Below, in pieces: positions 10,567 to 21,484 of a stretch of DNA of 64,000 nucleotides. The translations under genes and the position numbers were made by a program. Every line of letters begins with the position of its first letter. Positions within the stretch are counted from its first letter, which is position 1. The DNA comes from Alphaproteobacteria bacterium LSUCC0684. Its GTDB lineage: Bacteria > Pseudomonadota > Alphaproteobacteria > Puniceispirillales > UBA1172. Under the pieces are notes generated by a model. The model did no database searches, had not been told where the DNA came from, and saw nothing but the letters and a program-made list of their open reading frames with translations. The stretch covers positions 2,451,001 through 2,515,000 of the forward strand of contig CP166130.1 in NCBI GenBank assembly GCA_041228335.1. The letters run 5' to 3'.

Positions 10567-11097
10567 ATGGAAATTCAAGGTGAAAATCAAGCCCCGCGCG
10601 CATCAATCCCGAACGGCAACGGAAGTTCCGCTGACCGCGACGGGTTGCTCTTGTGGCCGCATCGCAGCCTCAGCCAGAAAGGTTTCCGCATTCTGATGGC
10701 GGTTCTCGGCAGTTTGATGGTTGCAATCGGGCTGATCTTTTTTCTCATGGGGGCCTGGCCTGTTGTCGGATTTCTCGGGCTCGAGATCCTGGTGGTCTGG
10801 GCGTTCTTCCGCATGAATTACAAAAGTGCCCGGCAACGGGAGAAAATCACCGCCAATCCGGCGACCTTCCGCATCGAGCGAACAAGCCCTGATGGAGAAA
10901 CCGCCATTGAAGAGTTGCCTTCACCCTGGCTGAAGGCTGAACTTGAACCATCAGCACCGCCGAAATCAGGCCAGCCCCAGCGACTTGTGGTGAAAAGCCA
11001 CGGACGCAAGGCTGAGATCGGCCCGTTTCTTCATGCCGTTGAAAAGCAGGAACTTCTGCCAGAGATCAATGCCTTGCTGAGCAAAGTCCAGCGTTAG
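10567..11097 (+). CDS. DUF2244 integral membrane protein
   Basis: 176 residues. The core reads PHRSLSQKGF, then two adjoining hydrophobic helices (about 40-60 and 62-80), then FFRMNYKSAR. This is the DUF2244 pattern found throughout alphaproteobacteria, often beside nth. The C-terminal half is soluble. Function is unknown. ATG 10567 was chosen because the family starts shortly before the PHRSL motif; the longer frame would overlap nth. Its stop TAG shares TTAG with the convergent dapB stop. Confidence 0.85.
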   Translation: MEIQGENQAPRASIPNGNGSSADRDGLLLWPHRSLSQKGFRILMAVLGSLMVAIGLIFFLMGAWPVVGFLGLEILVVWAFFRMNYKSARQREKITANPATFRIERTSPDGETAIEELPSPWLKAELEPSAPPKSGQPQRLVVKSHGRKAEIGPFLHAVEKQELLPEINALLSKVQR

Positions 11098-11909
11098 CCT
11101 TTTAGAACGTCATGCATGGAATAAAGCCCGGGCGTGGCTCCGGCAGCCCAGCGCCCCGCTCTCAGCGCCCCCCGGGCAAAGATCATCCGGTCAATCGCCC
11201 GGTGCGTGAGCTCAATCCGTTCCGACTGGCCAAACAACATGACGCTGTGTTCACCCACCACATCACCGCCGCGAAGAACGCCAAAACCTATCGCGCCATC
11301 CTTGCGCGCGCCGGTAATCCCATGGCGAGCATAGTCCGCTACATCTGAAAGTGAGACATCACGGCCTTTTGCGGCTGCCTCACCCAGCAGCAATGCCGTA
11401 CCGGATGGAGCATCTACCTTGTGCTTGTGATGGGTTTCAACAATTTCGATATCCCAGTCCGGGCCAAGTGCCCGCACCGCATCTTCTACAATCCGGGAAA
11501 GAAGCGTCACCCCGACAGAGGTGTTCGCGCACCAGACAACCGCCGTACTTCCTGCGGCTTCTTCGAGAATACGGGCATCCGCATCGGTCATCCCGGTCGT
11601 GCCAATGACGATGGGAATCCCGTGTTCAGCCGCAAGGCGTGCATGTTCCACGCTGGCCTTGGGGGTGGTGAAATCAATGATGACATCAGCCCCGGCGGTG
11701 GCGAGAGCGGATTTGTCACCCGCCACCAGCACCCCTGTTTCGGCAAGCCCGTTCATCCGGCCCGCATCCTGGCCGATGGATTCTGAAGACGGATGGTCCG
11801 TAGCAGCCGCAAGCGTCATGTCTTCGGTTTCGGCAAGGGCGATGGTGATCATGCGTCCCATGCGTCCCGAAGCACCGGGCAGCGCAACACGCGTAGAGGA
11901 TAAGGTCAT
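11094..11909 (-). CDS. dapB: 4-hydroxy-tetrahydrodipicolinate reductase
   Basis: Lysine/diaminopimelate pathway enzyme. In 271 residues: nucleotide-binding GASGRMGRM at 12-20, GTTGMT at 103-108, and the catalytic/substrate loop ETHHKHKVDAPSGT at 158-171. Length is typical. It follows dnaK-dnaJ on the same strand, the standard alphaproteobacterial order, and may be transcribed by readthrough from the heat-shock genes. Confidence 0.97.
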   Translation of the reverse strand: MTLSSTRVALPGASGRMGRMITIALAETEDMTLAAATDHPSSESIGQDAGRMNGLAETGVLVAGDKSALATAGADVIIDFTTPKASVEHARLAAEHGIPIVIGTTGMTDADARILEEAAGSTAVVWCANTSVGVTLLSRIVEDAVRALGPDWDIEIVETHHKHKVDAPSGTALLLGEAAAKGRDVSLSDVADYARHGITGARKDGAIGFGVLRGGDVVGEHSVMLFGQSERIELTHRAIDRMIFARGALRAGRWAAGATPGLYSMHDVLKG

Positions 11910-11997
11910 GGCGGACTCCTTCTGAGGCCAGCATAATCACCGGCACAATCGCCAGCATAATTGAAACTGCGGCTGGTGAAAACCGGGGAGCTTGAGG

Positions 11998-13134
11998 TTA
12001 ATCCTCTTCGCCGAACATTTTACGGATTCGATTCATGAAACCGGTGGATTCGGGGTTCTGTTTTCCGCTGTTGGCGGCAAATTCCTCGAGAAGAGATTTC
12101 TGCTTTGCCGTCAGATTGACCGGCGTTTCAACATGAATATCAACATAGAGATCACCTCGCGCACGTCCCTGAAGCCCTGGCATGCCCTTACCCTTGAGTC
12201 TCAGCCGGTGGCCGGATTGCGTGCCGGGCTGAATGCTCACCCTGGCCATCTTGCCATCGAGATTGGGCACATCAATCGTCCCGCCCAGGGCCGCGGTTGC
12301 CATCGGCACCGGCATGGTCAGCAGGAGACTTGTTCCATCACGCTCAAAAATTTCATGCGCCTTCACATCGATGAAAATATAGAGATCACCGGGGCTGCCA
12401 CCTCGCAGGCCGGCTTCCCCTTCGCCTGAAAGACGAATGCGCGTGCCGATATCAACACCGGGCGGGATCGTAACATTAAGCGTGCGGTTTTTCTGCACCC
12501 GTCCCTGGCCACCGCAGCTGCTGCAGGGAGAGGATATCGTCTGCCCCATCCCCTGACACGACGGGCAGGTGCGTTCAACCGTGAAAAATCCCTGCTGGGC
12601 CCGAACTTTGCCATGCCCGCCGCAGGTGCTGCAACTGGTGGGGCTCGTTCCCGGAGCAGCACCACTGCCCTTACAGGTCTCGCAAGACGTGGCAACCGGG
12701 ATTTTGATTGTTTTGGAATCACCGGTAAAAGCTTCTTCAAGGCTGATCGTCATATCATATCTGAGATCAGCACCCTTGGTGTTGCCTCGGCGGCCTTGAC
12801 CACGCCCGCCCATGAAATCGGAGAACATTTCATCAAAGATATCGGAGAAGCCGCCGGCACCGAAACCGCCAGCCCCGAAGCCAGCACCGCCACCAAATCC
12901 GCCACCCTGTTCGAACGCCGCATGGCCAAGACGATCATAGGCCGCGCGTTTCTGCTCGTCCTTCAGCACTTCATAGGCTTCGGTTGCTTCGCGGAATTTT
13001 TCTTCAGCCGCGCTGTCATCCGGATTGCGGTCCGGATGATATTTCATGGCCAGTTTGCGATATTCGGACTTGATCGTTTTTGGATCAGCATCCTTCTTCA
13101 CGCCAAGCACTTCATAATAATCACGTTTGGCCAT
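11998..13134 (-). CDS. dnaJ: Chaperone protein DnaJ
   Basis: DnaK co-chaperone. J domain with HPD at 33-35, then a Gly/Phe-rich segment (about 75-110), then four zinc-binding repeats ([32 protein letters not shown]), then the client-binding C-terminal domain. The 378 residues match type I DnaJ. It lies 60 bp downstream of dnaK on the same strand and probably shares its heat-shock promoter. Confidence 0.98.
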   Translation of the reverse strand: MAKRDYYEVLGVKKDADPKTIKSEYRKLAMKYHPDRNPDDSAAEEKFREATEAYEVLKDEQKRAAYDRLGHAAFEQGGGFGGGAGFGAGGFGAGGFSDIFDEMFSDFMGGRGQGRRGNTKGADLRYDMTISLEEAFTGDSKTIKIPVATSCETCKGSGAAPGTSPTSCSTCGGHGKVRAQQGFFTVERTCPSCQGMGQTISSPCSSCGGQGRVQKNRTLNVTIPPGVDIGTRIRLSGEGEAGLRGGSPGDLYIFIDVKAHEIFERDGTSLLLTMPVPMATAALGGTIDVPNLDGKMARVSIQPGTQSGHRLRLKGKGMPGLQGRARGDLYVDIHVETPVNLTAKQKSLLEEFAANSGKQNPESTGFMNRIRKMFGEED

Positions 13135-13194
13135 ACTGAACCGCTACATCTGCTATGGTGAGTGAAATCCGGGCCGCTGAAAGGGCAAGAGGTC

Positions 13195-15117
13195 TCAGGA
13201 ACCGCTTGCCTTCTTCTGATCGTCGTCGCTGTCCACCTCTTCGAATTCCGCATCGACGACGGTATCGTCGCTGGCGTTTTCGTTCTTGGCAGCATCGTCA
13301 TCCGCCTCATCGGCACTGGCCGCATATGCCGCCTCGCCCATTTTCATGAGCGCTGCGGAAAGCGCCTCGGTCTGGGGGCCGAAATCCTCATTGGATTCGT
13401 CTTCCAGTGCTTCCTTGAGGTCAGCCACCGCCTTTTCCACATCGGCTTTCAGCGCCTCATCGGCCTTGTCACCGAGATCCGCAAGGGATTTTTCAGCCCC
13501 GTGAACCAGCGATTCCGCCTGGTTGCGGGCTTCGACCTTTTCCCGACGCTTTTTATCTTCTTCGGCGTTGGCTTCAGCATCCTTGACCATCTGCTCGATA
13601 TCATCATCGCTAAGGCCGCCAGAGGCCTGGATCTTGATCTGCTGTTCCTTGCCGGTCGCCTTGTCCTTGGCGCTGACATTGACGATACCGTTGGCGTCGA
13701 TATCAAATGTCACCTCGATCTGCGGCACGCCGCGCGGGGCGGCAGGGATGCCGACAAGATCAAACTGACCCAGGAGTTTATTGTCCGCCGCCATTTCACG
13801 TTCACCCTGGAAAACCCGGATCGTCACCGCGGTCTGGTTGTCGTCGGCGGTGGAGAATGTCTGGCTTTTCTTGGTCGGGATGGTGGTGTTGCGGTCAATC
13901 AGCCGCGTAAACACCCCGCCAAGGGTTTCAATACCAAGTGAAAGCGGGGTTACATCAAGTAGCAACACATCCTTGACGTCGCCTTTGAGCACACCGCCCT
14001 GGATTGCCGCGCCGCTGGCCACCACCTCATCCGGGTTGACCCCGCGATGCGGTTCGGTCTTGAAGAACGACTCCACCGCTTCGATGATTTTCGGCATCCG
14101 GGTCATGCCGCCAACGAGAATGACTTCGTCAATGTCCCCGGCCTTGATACCGGCATCCTTGAGCGCTGCCTTGCAGGGCTCGATGCTGCGCTGGATCAGA
14201 TCATCGACAAGGGATTCAAGCTTGGCGCGCGTGAGTTTGACGTTAAGGTGTTTCGGCCCGGACTGATCTGCCGTGATGAAGGGCAAGTTGACTTCGGTCT
14301 GGGTCGCGCTGGAAAGCTCGATCTTTGCCTTTTCCGCCGCTTCTTTCAATCGCTGGAGGGCAAGCTTGTCTTCCCGCAGATCAATGCTGTTGCCCTTTTT
14401 GAATTCATCGGCCAGGAAATCGATGATCCGCTGGTCGAAATCCTCCCCGCCAAGGAATGTATCCCCGTTGGTGGATTTGACTTCGAACACGCCATCGCCG
14501 ACTTCGAGGATCGAGACATCAAAAGTCCCCCCGCCAAGATCATAAACGACAATGGTGCCGGATTCCTTCTTGTCGAGGCCATAGGCGAGGGCGGCGGCGG
14601 TCGGCTCATTGATGATACGCAACACATCAAGGCCTGCAATCTTGCCAGCATCCTTGGTGGCCTGACGCTGGGCATCGTTGAAATACGCTGGCACGGTAAT
14701 TACCGCTTCGGTAACGCTTTCACCGAGATATGCTTCGGCATCCTCTTTCAGTTTGCGCAGAATAAAGCTCGAAATCTGGCTGGGTGAATATTTTTCACCA
14801 TGCGCCTCGACCCAGCTATCGCCATTTTCAGCGGCTACCGTCTTATAGGGAACAAGTTTGGCGAAATGCTTTGACGCCTTGTCGGTATGCCGACGTCCGA
14901 TCAGCCTCTTGATGGCGAAAAGCGTATTTTCCGGATTGGTCACCGCCTGCCGTTTGGCCGACTGGCCGACGAGCCGTTCGCCATCCTCGGTAAAAGCCAC
15001 CATTGATGGAGTTGTGCGGCCACCCTCGGCGTTTTCAATAACCTTGGCGGATGTTCCGTCCATGACCGCAACGCAGGAATTGGTTGTACCCAAGTCAATG
15101 CCAATCACTTTACCCAT
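13195..15117 (-). CDS. dnaK: Chaperone protein DnaK (Hsp70)
   Basis: ATP-dependent chaperone, 640 residues. The N-terminus [14 protein letters not shown] carries the phosphate-binding loop. The substrate domain and an acidic, Ala/Asp/Glu-rich tail complete the bacterial DnaK plan. A longer open frame exists, but ATG 15117 matches the family and follows an AGAGGG ribosome site at 6 bp. An RpoH-type promoter lies about 80 bp upstream. Confidence 0.98.
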   Translation of the reverse strand: MGKVIGIDLGTTNSCVAVMDGTSAKVIENAEGGRTTPSMVAFTEDGERLVGQSAKRQAVTNPENTLFAIKRLIGRRHTDKASKHFAKLVPYKTVAAENGDSWVEAHGEKYSPSQISSFILRKLKEDAEAYLGESVTEAVITVPAYFNDAQRQATKDAGKIAGLDVLRIINEPTAAALAYGLDKKESGTIVVYDLGGGTFDVSILEVGDGVFEVKSTNGDTFLGGEDFDQRIIDFLADEFKKGNSIDLREDKLALQRLKEAAEKAKIELSSATQTEVNLPFITADQSGPKHLNVKLTRAKLESLVDDLIQRSIEPCKAALKDAGIKAGDIDEVILVGGMTRMPKIIEAVESFFKTEPHRGVNPDEVVASGAAIQGGVLKGDVKDVLLLDVTPLSLGIETLGGVFTRLIDRNTTIPTKKSQTFSTADDNQTAVTIRVFQGEREMAADNKLLGQFDLVGIPAAPRGVPQIEVTFDIDANGIVNVSAKDKATGKEQQIKIQASGGLSDDDIEQMVKDAEANAEEDKKRREKVEARNQAESLVHGAEKSLADLGDKADEALKADVEKAVADLKEALEDESNEDFGPQTEALSAALMKMGEAAYAASADEADDDAAKNENASDDTVVDAEFEEVDSDDDQKKASGS

Positions 15118-15195
15118 GTTACCCTCTTTCTTCCGTATTGCGGGACCAGGGTCTGCTACCATCTTGGTGCCGCGATGTTTCAGTATTCAAGCCAC

Positions 15196-15223
15196 ATATA
15201 GGAACTGCATCCCTGATTGCAAG
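15196..15223 (-). promoter_or_regulatory. RpoH (sigma-32)-type promoter upstream of dnaK
   Basis: Read on the minus strand, CTTG (15223-15220) is followed after 17 bp by CCTATAT (15202-15196). This matches the alphaproteobacterial heat-shock consensus CTTG-N17/18-CYTATNT at every defined position. It sits about 80 bp before the dnaK ATG. Confidence 0.7.
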
Positions 15224-15245
15224 GGGGCCGCCCGAATGCCGCTTT

Positions 15246-15881
15246 CTATGCCTCTTCCGCTCCATCCTGCGCTTTTGCAACACCGACCATGGCCGGGGAG
15301 AGGAGTCTGTCATGGAGCATCCAGCCGGCCTGCGCCACCTGAACAACCGTGCCTGGTTCAACCTCGCTGGTGGGAACCTCGAACATGGCCTGGTGCTTCT
15401 CGTAGTCGAATTTCTCATTGAGCGGATTGATCCGCACGATGCCATGACGTTCCAGAACCGTGGTGATCTCCTGATTGATCATCTCAACGCCAATCACCAG
15501 ATTGGTCATGGTCTCATCAAGGCCGCTCCGATCTTCAGGCAAAACAGCTACGGCGCGGCTGAGATTGTCCACCGATGCAAGAAGATCGCGGGCAAACCCG
15601 GCATGGCCGTATTTTCGTGCCTGGGAGATTTCGCGTTCGGTCCGGCGACGCATATTTTCAACTTCCGCCAACGCCCGCAAAGCCTGATCCTTGAGGTCAT
15701 CACGCTCAGCTTCCAGCGCCGCCAACGGATCGATGTTTTCCCCCTGCTCACCTGATGCGGATTCCGGGAATTCGGGGATGACGATATCATCCACAGAAGC
15801 TGTGTCTGCCGCGTTCTTGATATCGGATTTGTCATCCTTCGGGGCGTCGTTCACATCATCTTTTGTCGTTTCATCCGCCAT
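15246..15881 (-). CDS. grpE: Nucleotide exchange factor GrpE
   Basis: Releases ADP from DnaK. The 211-residue product has a disordered acidic N-terminus (about 1-50), a long helical coiled-coil region with ENMRRRTERE, and the C-terminal beta domain containing the family signature region around VVQVAQAGWMLHDRLLSPAMVGVAK. It sits between hrcA and dnaK, all on the minus strand. An RpoH-like promoter precedes it. Confidence 0.97.
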   Translation of the reverse strand: MADETTKDDVNDAPKDDKSDIKNAADTASVDDIVIPEFPESASGEQGENIDPLAALEAERDDLKDQALRALAEVENMRRRTEREISQARKYGHAGFARDLLASVDNLSRAVAVLPEDRSGLDETMTNLVIGVEMINQEITTVLERHGIVRINPLNEKFDYEKHQAMFEVPTSEVEPGTVVQVAQAGWMLHDRLLSPAMVGVAKAQDGAEEA

Positions 15882-15914
15882 TTCTGCACCTCTGGGTCAT
15901 CGGAGATGAAGGTT

Positions 15915-15943
15915 ATGTAGGCGTTTGAACCTGATTTGCCAAG
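15915..15943 (-). promoter_or_regulatory. RpoH-like promoter upstream of grpE
   Basis: On the minus strand, CTTG (15943-15940) is separated by 18 bp from CCTACAT (15921-15915). This is one mismatch from the alphaproteobacterial RpoH consensus CYTATNT. It lies about 35 bp before the grpE ATG, in the hrcA-grpE gap. Confidence 0.5.
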
Positions 15944-15957
15944 ATGCCGTGGCAGAT

Positions 15958-17076
15958 TTAGAGCGACAGCATCTTGGTGATGGCCTCGCCGGTGTAATCC
16001 ACCATGGGGATGATGCGGGCATAATTCATGCGCCGGGGGCCGATCACCCCTACCGCACCAATGACTTTCTGCTCACTGTCCTTGTAGGGTGCGATGATCA
16101 TCGCACAGTCGGTATTGCCAAAAAGCGCGTTCTCGGCGCCGATGAATATCTGCACGCCGGAGCCGCGTTGCACGGCTTCAAGCACGTTCCTTGTGTTTTC
16201 CCTTATCTCCAGCATGGAAAAGAGCGTGCGGATCTTCTCTATATCCTCTGCTGCGGAAATATCTTCGAGCAGATTGGCATGCCCGCGCAGAATAAGCGTC
16301 CCTGTCTCGGCAGCACCGCCGACAAGATGGGCAATACCGGCATCGATCACCTTGCGGCTGAGGGTGTCGATCTCCATCCGCCGGGCGGCGATATCGGTTT
16401 TCAGGATGTTATCGGCCTCGGCAAGGGTGGAGCCGGCCAGCACGGTGCTGAGAAAATTTCCCGCCTCCACCAGCGCCGATGGCGGCAGATCCGCCGGCAG
16501 ATCAATGATCCGGTTCTCCACATCACCGACGCTGTTGACAATGACCACCAGCGCCCGGGTGGTGCCGCCGACGCCGCGACCAAGCGGCACGAATTCAACA
16601 TGGCGGATCGATGCATCACGCTTCGGCGTGATCACCAGCGACGCGCATCGTGACAGACCCGACAGGGCCGAAGTTGTCTGCTCAAGCGCATCAGCAAAGC
16701 TGAGCCCGCTGGCATTGCATTCCACATCGATGCGTGCCCGCGTTTCTTTCGGAATATCACTGCCGACTTCGAGCAGCCCGTCCACAAAAAGCCGGAGCCC
16801 GGTTTCCGTGGGCATGCGGCCAGCCGAAGCATGGGGTTGAAACAAAAGCCCGGCCGCTTCAAGATCCGCCATGATGGACCGGATGCTGGCCGGCGACAGC
16901 GGGTTTTCCATCTGCGATGAAATGATCTTTGATCCCACTGGCGAGCCGGTTTCGAGATAAAGATCGACAATCCGGGTGAAAATCGCGCGGGTCCTTGCGC
17001 TCAGATTGCTGATCTCGCCGCGCACTTCCGCATCGGCAGGTCTGGATTGAAGGGATGGTTGAAAATAATCGTTCAT
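15958..17076 (-). CDS. hrcA: Heat-inducible transcription repressor HrcA
   Basis: 372 residues, family length. An N-terminal winged helix ([20 protein letters not shown], then [13 protein letters not shown]) is followed by a GAF-like ligand domain. HrcA represses chaperone genes by binding CIRCE inverted repeats. I see no CIRCE (TTAGCACTC-N9-GAGTGCTAA) upstream of hrcA, grpE or dnaK here, so its targets (typically groESL) should be elsewhere. It is divergent from rph. Confidence 0.95.
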   Translation of the reverse strand: MNDYFQPSLQSRPADAEVRGEISNLSARTRAIFTRIVDLYLETGSPVGSKIISSQMENPLSPASIRSIMADLEAAGLLFQPHASAGRMPTETGLRLFVDGLLEVGSDIPKETRARIDVECNASGLSFADALEQTTSALSGLSRCASLVITPKRDASIRHVEFVPLGRGVGGTTRALVVIVNSVGDVENRIIDLPADLPPSALVEAGNFLSTVLAGSTLAEADNILKTDIAARRMEIDTLSRKVIDAGIAHLVGGAAETGTLILRGHANLLEDISAAEDIEKIRTLFSMLEIRENTRNVLEAVQRGSGVQIFIGAENALFGNTDCAMIIAPYKDSEQKVIGAVGVIGPRRMNYARIIPMVDYTGEAITKMLSL

Positions 17077-17145
17077 GGCATCAGCCTAGTTATGCTAAAG
17101 ACAGGCGTCAATATCATGACGACGACAAGGTTTGAGGAGAAGAAC

Positions 17146-17895
17146 ATGGCCCCTGCCGATCCAACAGCTCCAGCCCGTCCCTCCGGCCGGTCTTTTGACA
17201 TGCTGCGTGAAATCCGGATAGAGCCGGGATTTTCTCCCTATGCCGAAGGGTCATGCCTGATCCGTTGCGGCAATACCCATGTGATTTGCACCGCAAGTGT
17301 CGAGGAACGTCTTCCCCCATTCCTGCGTGGCACCGGTCGCGGCTGGGTTACGGCTGAATATGGCATGCTACCTCGATCCACCCATACACGGACCGAGAGG
17401 GAAGCGTCACGGGGTAAGCAATCAGGCCGGACACAGGAAATTCAACGTCTGATCGGCCGGTCCTTGCGCGCGGTTACCGATCTTGCGGCGCTCGGAGAAC
17501 GCCAGATCAAGGTTGATTGCGACGTCCTGCAAGCTGATGGAGGAACTCGAACAGCCTCGATCACCGGGGCCTGGGTCGCGCTCAGGCTGGCCACCGAAAA
17601 ACTGCTGCTTGATGGCCTCATTACCCGCCAGCCCCTGACCGATCAGGTTGCTGCCGTCTCCTGCGGTATCTATCAGGGTCAGCCGGTGCTGGATCTGGAC
17701 TACAGCGAAGATTCCACGGCTGAGGCTGATGCCAATTTCGTCCTGACCTCTGATGGCGGGGTGGTGGAAATCCAGATGACCGCTGAAGCCGAGCCGTTTC
17801 GGCGGGCGCAACTTGACGCCATGCTCGGGCTTGCCGAAGACGGTATCCGAAAGCTTTGCGCCTATCAGCTGGATGCGGTCAAGGCAGCACTATGA
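17146..17895 (+). CDS. rph: Ribonuclease PH
   Basis: Phosphorolytic 3' exonuclease that trims tRNA precursors. The 249-residue product has the core [32 protein letters not shown], the RNase PH signature [17 protein letters not shown] and the C-terminal [10 protein letters not shown] 17146 follows a GAGGAGA ribosome site; the open frame extends earlier without family support. The stop overlaps the rdgB start as ATGA. Confidence 0.97.
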   Translation: MAPADPTAPARPSGRSFDMLREIRIEPGFSPYAEGSCLIRCGNTHVICTASVEERLPPFLRGTGRGWVTAEYGMLPRSTHTRTEREASRGKQSGRTQEIQRLIGRSLRAVTDLAALGERQIKVDCDVLQADGGTRTASITGAWVALRLATEKLLLDGLITRQPLTDQVAAVSCGIYQGQPVLDLDYSEDSTAEADANFVLTSDGGVVEIQMTAEAEPFRRAQLDAMLGLAEDGIRKLCAYQLDAVKAAL

Positions 17896-18518
17896 GCCGG
17901 GGCAGACAATTGACCGAACCCTGTCTCGTTGTCGCCAGCCATAATCAGGGCAAGGTGCGGGAAATCCGTGATCTTCTGGCCCCGTTTGCCCTCAAGATAT
18001 CCAGCGCCGCCGAACTTGATCTGCCGGAACCTGAAGAAACCGAGAAAACCTATCGCGGCAATGCCACACTGAAAGCCGCCGCCGCGGCCAGAGCAAGCGG
18101 GATGCCTGCACTTTCAGATGACAGCGGCTTTGAACTCACCGCCATCAATAATGCGCCCGGGCTCTATTCGGCCCGCTGGGCCGGACCCGAAAAAGATTTC
18201 TCCATGGCAATGGAAAAGGTGCATGCGTCTTTTCTGGCCTCAGGGAGTCAGGATAAAAACTGCCGATTTGTCTGCGCCCTTTCCCTTGTCTGGCCCGATG
18301 GCCATGATGAAACCGTCGAAGGCACCATCGACGGCGAAATGGTCTGGCCACCGCGAGGAGACAGGGGGTTTGGCTATGACCCGATGTTCCGCCCGCTCGG
18401 ACATGCGTTGACCTTTGGCGAATGTGATCAGGACTGGAAGCACCAGGTCAGCCACCGGGCCGAAGCCTTTGCCCAGCTTCTCGAACGCTGTTTTATCGAA
18501 ACTCCACGGCGGCAGTGA
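17892..18518 (+). CDS. rdgB: Non-canonical purine NTP pyrophosphatase (RdgB/HAM1)
   Basis: Hydrolyses dITP, ITP and XTP to keep them out of nucleic acids. 208 residues with the nucleotide-binding [10 protein letters not shown], the catalytic region LSDDSGFEL, and [11 protein letters not shown]. The ATG overlaps the rph stop, giving a coupled rph-rdgB-hemW operon that is conserved beside hrcA in alphaproteobacteria. Confidence 0.96.
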   Translation: MSRGRQLTEPCLVVASHNQGKVREIRDLLAPFALKISSAAELDLPEPEETEKTYRGNATLKAAAAARASGMPALSDDSGFELTAINNAPGLYSARWAGPEKDFSMAMEKVHASFLASGSQDKNCRFVCALSLVWPDGHDETVEGTIDGEMVWPPRGDRGFGYDPMFRPLGHALTFGECDQDWKHQVSHRAEAFAQLLERCFIETPRRQ

Positions 18519-18530
18519 AGGGGCGAAGGG

Positions 18531-19694
18531 ATGGGCATCGCCGCACGGCCATTCGGGCTTTACATCCACTGGCCTTTCTGCCGGGCAAAATGCCCCTATT
18601 GCGATTTCAACAGCCATGTCCGGGAGGCGGTAGATCACGACCGCTGGAAAACCAACCTGCTACGGGAAATGGAAACACTGGCAGAGATGACCGCGTGCAA
18701 GGGCCGGGTGCTGGACAGCATTTTCATTGGCGGCGGAACGCCCTCTTTGATGGAGCCGTCCACGGTGGCAGCCCTGCTTGATCGCGCAGGTCAGATTTTT
18801 GCCGCAAGTCCAGATATCGAAATCACCATGGAAGCCAATCCCACCAGCGTTGAAGCGGGAAAAATGGCTGCCTTTGCCGGAGCGGGTGTCTCCCGGATCT
18901 CGCTCGGGGTTCAGGCGCTTGATGATGCGGCGCTTGTCGGGCTTGGCCGTGAACATTCTGGCGCCGAGGCCCTCAAGGCACTGGAGCATGCCCGCAGGAA
19001 TTTTCAGCGGGTATCGGCTGATTTCATCTATGCCCGGCCTGATCAGACGCTTCGTTCCTGGACAGATGAGCTGGATCGTATCCTCAACCTTGGTCTTGAT
19101 CATCTCTCGCTCTATCAGTTGACGCTTGAACCCGGGACAGCGTTCTGGAGCCAGCATCAGCGAGGGCTTTTTTTCCTGCCAGAAGACGAGTTGGCCCGCA
19201 ACCTCTATGACCTCACCCAGGAAAAAACCGCGGCCGCAGGTTTGCCTGCCTATGAGATTTCGAATCACGCCCGGCCGGGGCAGGAAAGCCGACATAATCT
19301 CCTTTACTGGCAGGCTGGAGACTGGATCGGCACAGGCCCGGGGGCGTATGGACGGGTCTGGCGTGACGGGTTGCGCATTGAAACCCGAAGCCGCCGTGAT
19401 CCCTCATCCTGGCTTGATGATGTTGAAGCGCATGGCCACGCCCTTGATCAGGAATCGCAAGAATTGCCGGCAGATTACGGGCGTGAAGCCATGATGATGG
19501 GCTTGCGGCTCACGACAGGGGTTGATCTCGATGCGATCACATCCCTGGCCGGGCCGCGGGAGACATGGATCAATACCGGAATGCTGGAGCAGCTTGTCGC
19601 CAGTGGTCATCTTGACCTGAATGGAGAAAGGCTGCGGCTGAAGGAGGATGCCCGGCCGCTCCTCAACAGCGTGCTGACATCACTGGTGATCTGA
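18531..19694 (+). CDS. hemW: Heme chaperone HemW (radical SAM, HemN-like)
   Basis: 387 residues. The radical SAM motif is CRAKCPYC, with C17, C21 and C24 preceded by YIHWPF. The sequence then has GGGTPSL and a HemN-type C-terminus. HemW proteins resemble coproporphyrinogen dehydrogenase but act in heme delivery; the CX3CX2C spacing and short N-terminus fit HemW rather than HemN. It is third in the rph-rdgB-hemW operon and 12 bp after rdgB. Confidence 0.93.
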   Translation: MGIAARPFGLYIHWPFCRAKCPYCDFNSHVREAVDHDRWKTNLLREMETLAEMTACKGRVLDSIFIGGGTPSLMEPSTVAALLDRAGQIFAASPDIEITMEANPTSVEAGKMAAFAGAGVSRISLGVQALDDAALVGLGREHSGAEALKALEHARRNFQRVSADFIYARPDQTLRSWTDELDRILNLGLDHLSLYQLTLEPGTAFWSQHQRGLFFLPEDELARNLYDLTQEKTAAAGLPAYEISNHARPGQESRHNLLYWQAGDWIGTGPGAYGRVWRDGLRIETRSRRDPSSWLDDVEAHGHALDQESQELPADYGREAMMMGLRLTTGVDLDAITSLAGPRETWINTGMLEQLVASGHLDLNGERLRLKEDARPLLNSVLTSLVI

Positions 19695-19706
19695 TCTGGC
19701 CGCCGC

Positions 19707-21398
19707 TCAGAAGGACTCAGGCCCCGGGGCGATGATCGTGCTGGTGCTATCATTGATCTCGCGAACATCAAGAAGCCGCAGGTTGCGGCCGTCCGGCAAC
19801 AACCTGAACATCCCGGAAAACCCCGAAAACCCGATCGGGTTTGTCAATTCCTGATAGAGATCTGCCTTTTCGCGAACAATCGTGCCGACCAACGCCACCG
19901 CATCAAAGCCAAGCATCGAAAGGCGATCAGCAGGGGTGCCGGAAGTCTTGGCCCAGAGCTGGGCAAATCTGCCATGCTGATCCCTTGGCGCGTTCGCGTA
20001 CCAGGCCCCGGCCAGCGACGGTTCCTGCAAGGTGGCCGCGTCATCCCATATCGATGTGCCAAGATACCGGACCTTTTCCGGATCAAGGTCATACCATGCC
20101 AGCACCGGAGCAACCCCGAGGCTGAACGTATTGTCGCCTGCCATGATAACGAGATCAAAAACCGGCACGCGGGATGAGCTGCCATTCGATGATTTCCTCC
20201 ATTGGACGAAATTCCGTACCACCCGGCGCAAGGCGGCCTCATTGGATCGTGTTTCGGCATTGATGGTCAGGCGTTTAATGTCCCCAATACCGGCTTCCAG
20301 AAGGATTTCATTTGCGTGATTTGCAACCCGCCTGCCATAGACGCTGTCCTGTTCCACCAGAGCGATGGCAAGGTCCCGCCGCCCGGATTTTGGATTGGGC
20401 TTAACATGTTGAAGAGCATAGGCCAGCGCAGTTTCGATTTCCTGTTCAGGTGTCTGACCCAGAATCCACAGCCCGGGCCGGGCAACCACAAGGTCATTGG
20501 AAAAGGAGATCATCGGCACGGAGGCGGCCTGAGCGAAAGGCCATGCCTTTCGGGTATCTTCGGCAAATACCGGCCCGAGGATGAGATCAGCCTGATCACG
20601 AACGGCCTGAAGCACTGCCGCCTCAGCCCCCGAAGCCGTATCCTGGAAAATCAGATCAACTTGCTGAAGCTGAAGTTCGAAAAGCGCAAGTTCAGCTCCC
20701 TTTCTGATGCGCTGGCCGATAGCGGCAGCGGGGCCGGTATATGGCGCGAGAATGGCAATCCGGAAACCGCCCTCCGGCTTTTCCGGGATCGGGATCGGGG
20801 CAACAGGCTCAATAGCGAGATCTTCGTTCAGCGTGGCCTTGGGCCTAATCAGCGCAAAGGCCGCAGCAAGAGCTTCGGGAGCAAGCGATGGGTCTCTGCC
20901 TTCCGGAATGACAAGTTCGGCAGGTTTGACGTCATCTTCGCGCGGCTCTTCTGCGGCGATTGCTGCAACACCCTTTTCTTCCCCAACCTGTCCTTCCGGG
21001 CTCTGAGGGGTTTCAGCAGCTTCTGCCTCATCTCTCTTGATGAGATTATCTATAATCACACCGACATTGTCATCGGATACGGAAATTTTCTCGAGGGCTG
21101 ACACAATCTGCTGGATGCTATCGCCGGTCTCTTCGGAAATGCTGCTGGCGGATTTGATCATTTCAAGCACCGGGTCGAGATCTTCGGCTGATGGTTGCGC
21201 GCCGGATTGGGTTGTCGCCGCCGGACGCACTTCCTCGGCATCCGAAGCCTTGATATCCGTCACCGGTGCGCTCACCGCAAGGCGCGGAGCCGATGGGCCC
21301 GTTGTTGTGCGCGCCGTATCCTGACTGGACGTATTACACCCTGCCATCAGGATGGGCAGCAACAGAAACAATAACCGTAAAAAGGGATAAGTTTTCAC
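19707..21398 (-). CDS. LpoA-like penicillin-binding protein activator lipoprotein
   Basis: 563 residues. The signal peptide ends in lipobox LMAGC with lipid-bearing C21. An Ala/Glu-rich linker (about 30-205) precedes a periplasmic-binding-protein fold starting near FRIAILAPYTGPAAAIG. This matches the alphaproteobacterial penicillin-binding protein activator family related to LpoA, commonly found divergent from rsmI as here. The link to peptidoglycan synthesis comes from the family and is not shown by the sequence itself. Confidence 0.85.
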   Translation of the reverse strand: MKTYPFLRLLFLLLPILMAGCNTSSQDTARTTTGPSAPRLAVSAPVTDIKASDAEEVRPAATTQSGAQPSAEDLDPVLEMIKSASSISEETGDSIQQIVSALEKISVSDDNVGVIIDNLIKRDEAEAAETPQSPEGQVGEEKGVAAIAAEEPREDDVKPAELVIPEGRDPSLAPEALAAAFALIRPKATLNEDLAIEPVAPIPIPEKPEGGFRIAILAPYTGPAAAIGQRIRKGAELALFELQLQQVDLIFQDTASGAEAAVLQAVRDQADLILGPVFAEDTRKAWPFAQAASVPMISFSNDLVVARPGLWILGQTPEQEIETALAYALQHVKPNPKSGRRDLAIALVEQDSVYGRRVANHANEILLEAGIGDIKRLTINAETRSNEAALRRVVRNFVQWRKSSNGSSSRVPVFDLVIMAGDNTFSLGVAPVLAWYDLDPEKVRYLGTSIWDDAATLQEPSLAGAWYANAPRDQHGRFAQLWAKTSGTPADRLSMLGFDAVALVGTIVREKADLYQELTNPIGFSGFSGMFRLLPDGRNLRLLDVREINDSTSTIIAPGPESF

Positions 21399-21484
21399 AG
21401 CTCAGGTGCTTATCGTTAGGGTGAATGACATAAAATAATGTATGATCGGTTTCATGCTTGTCACATGTTGTTCTTCATTTCGAG

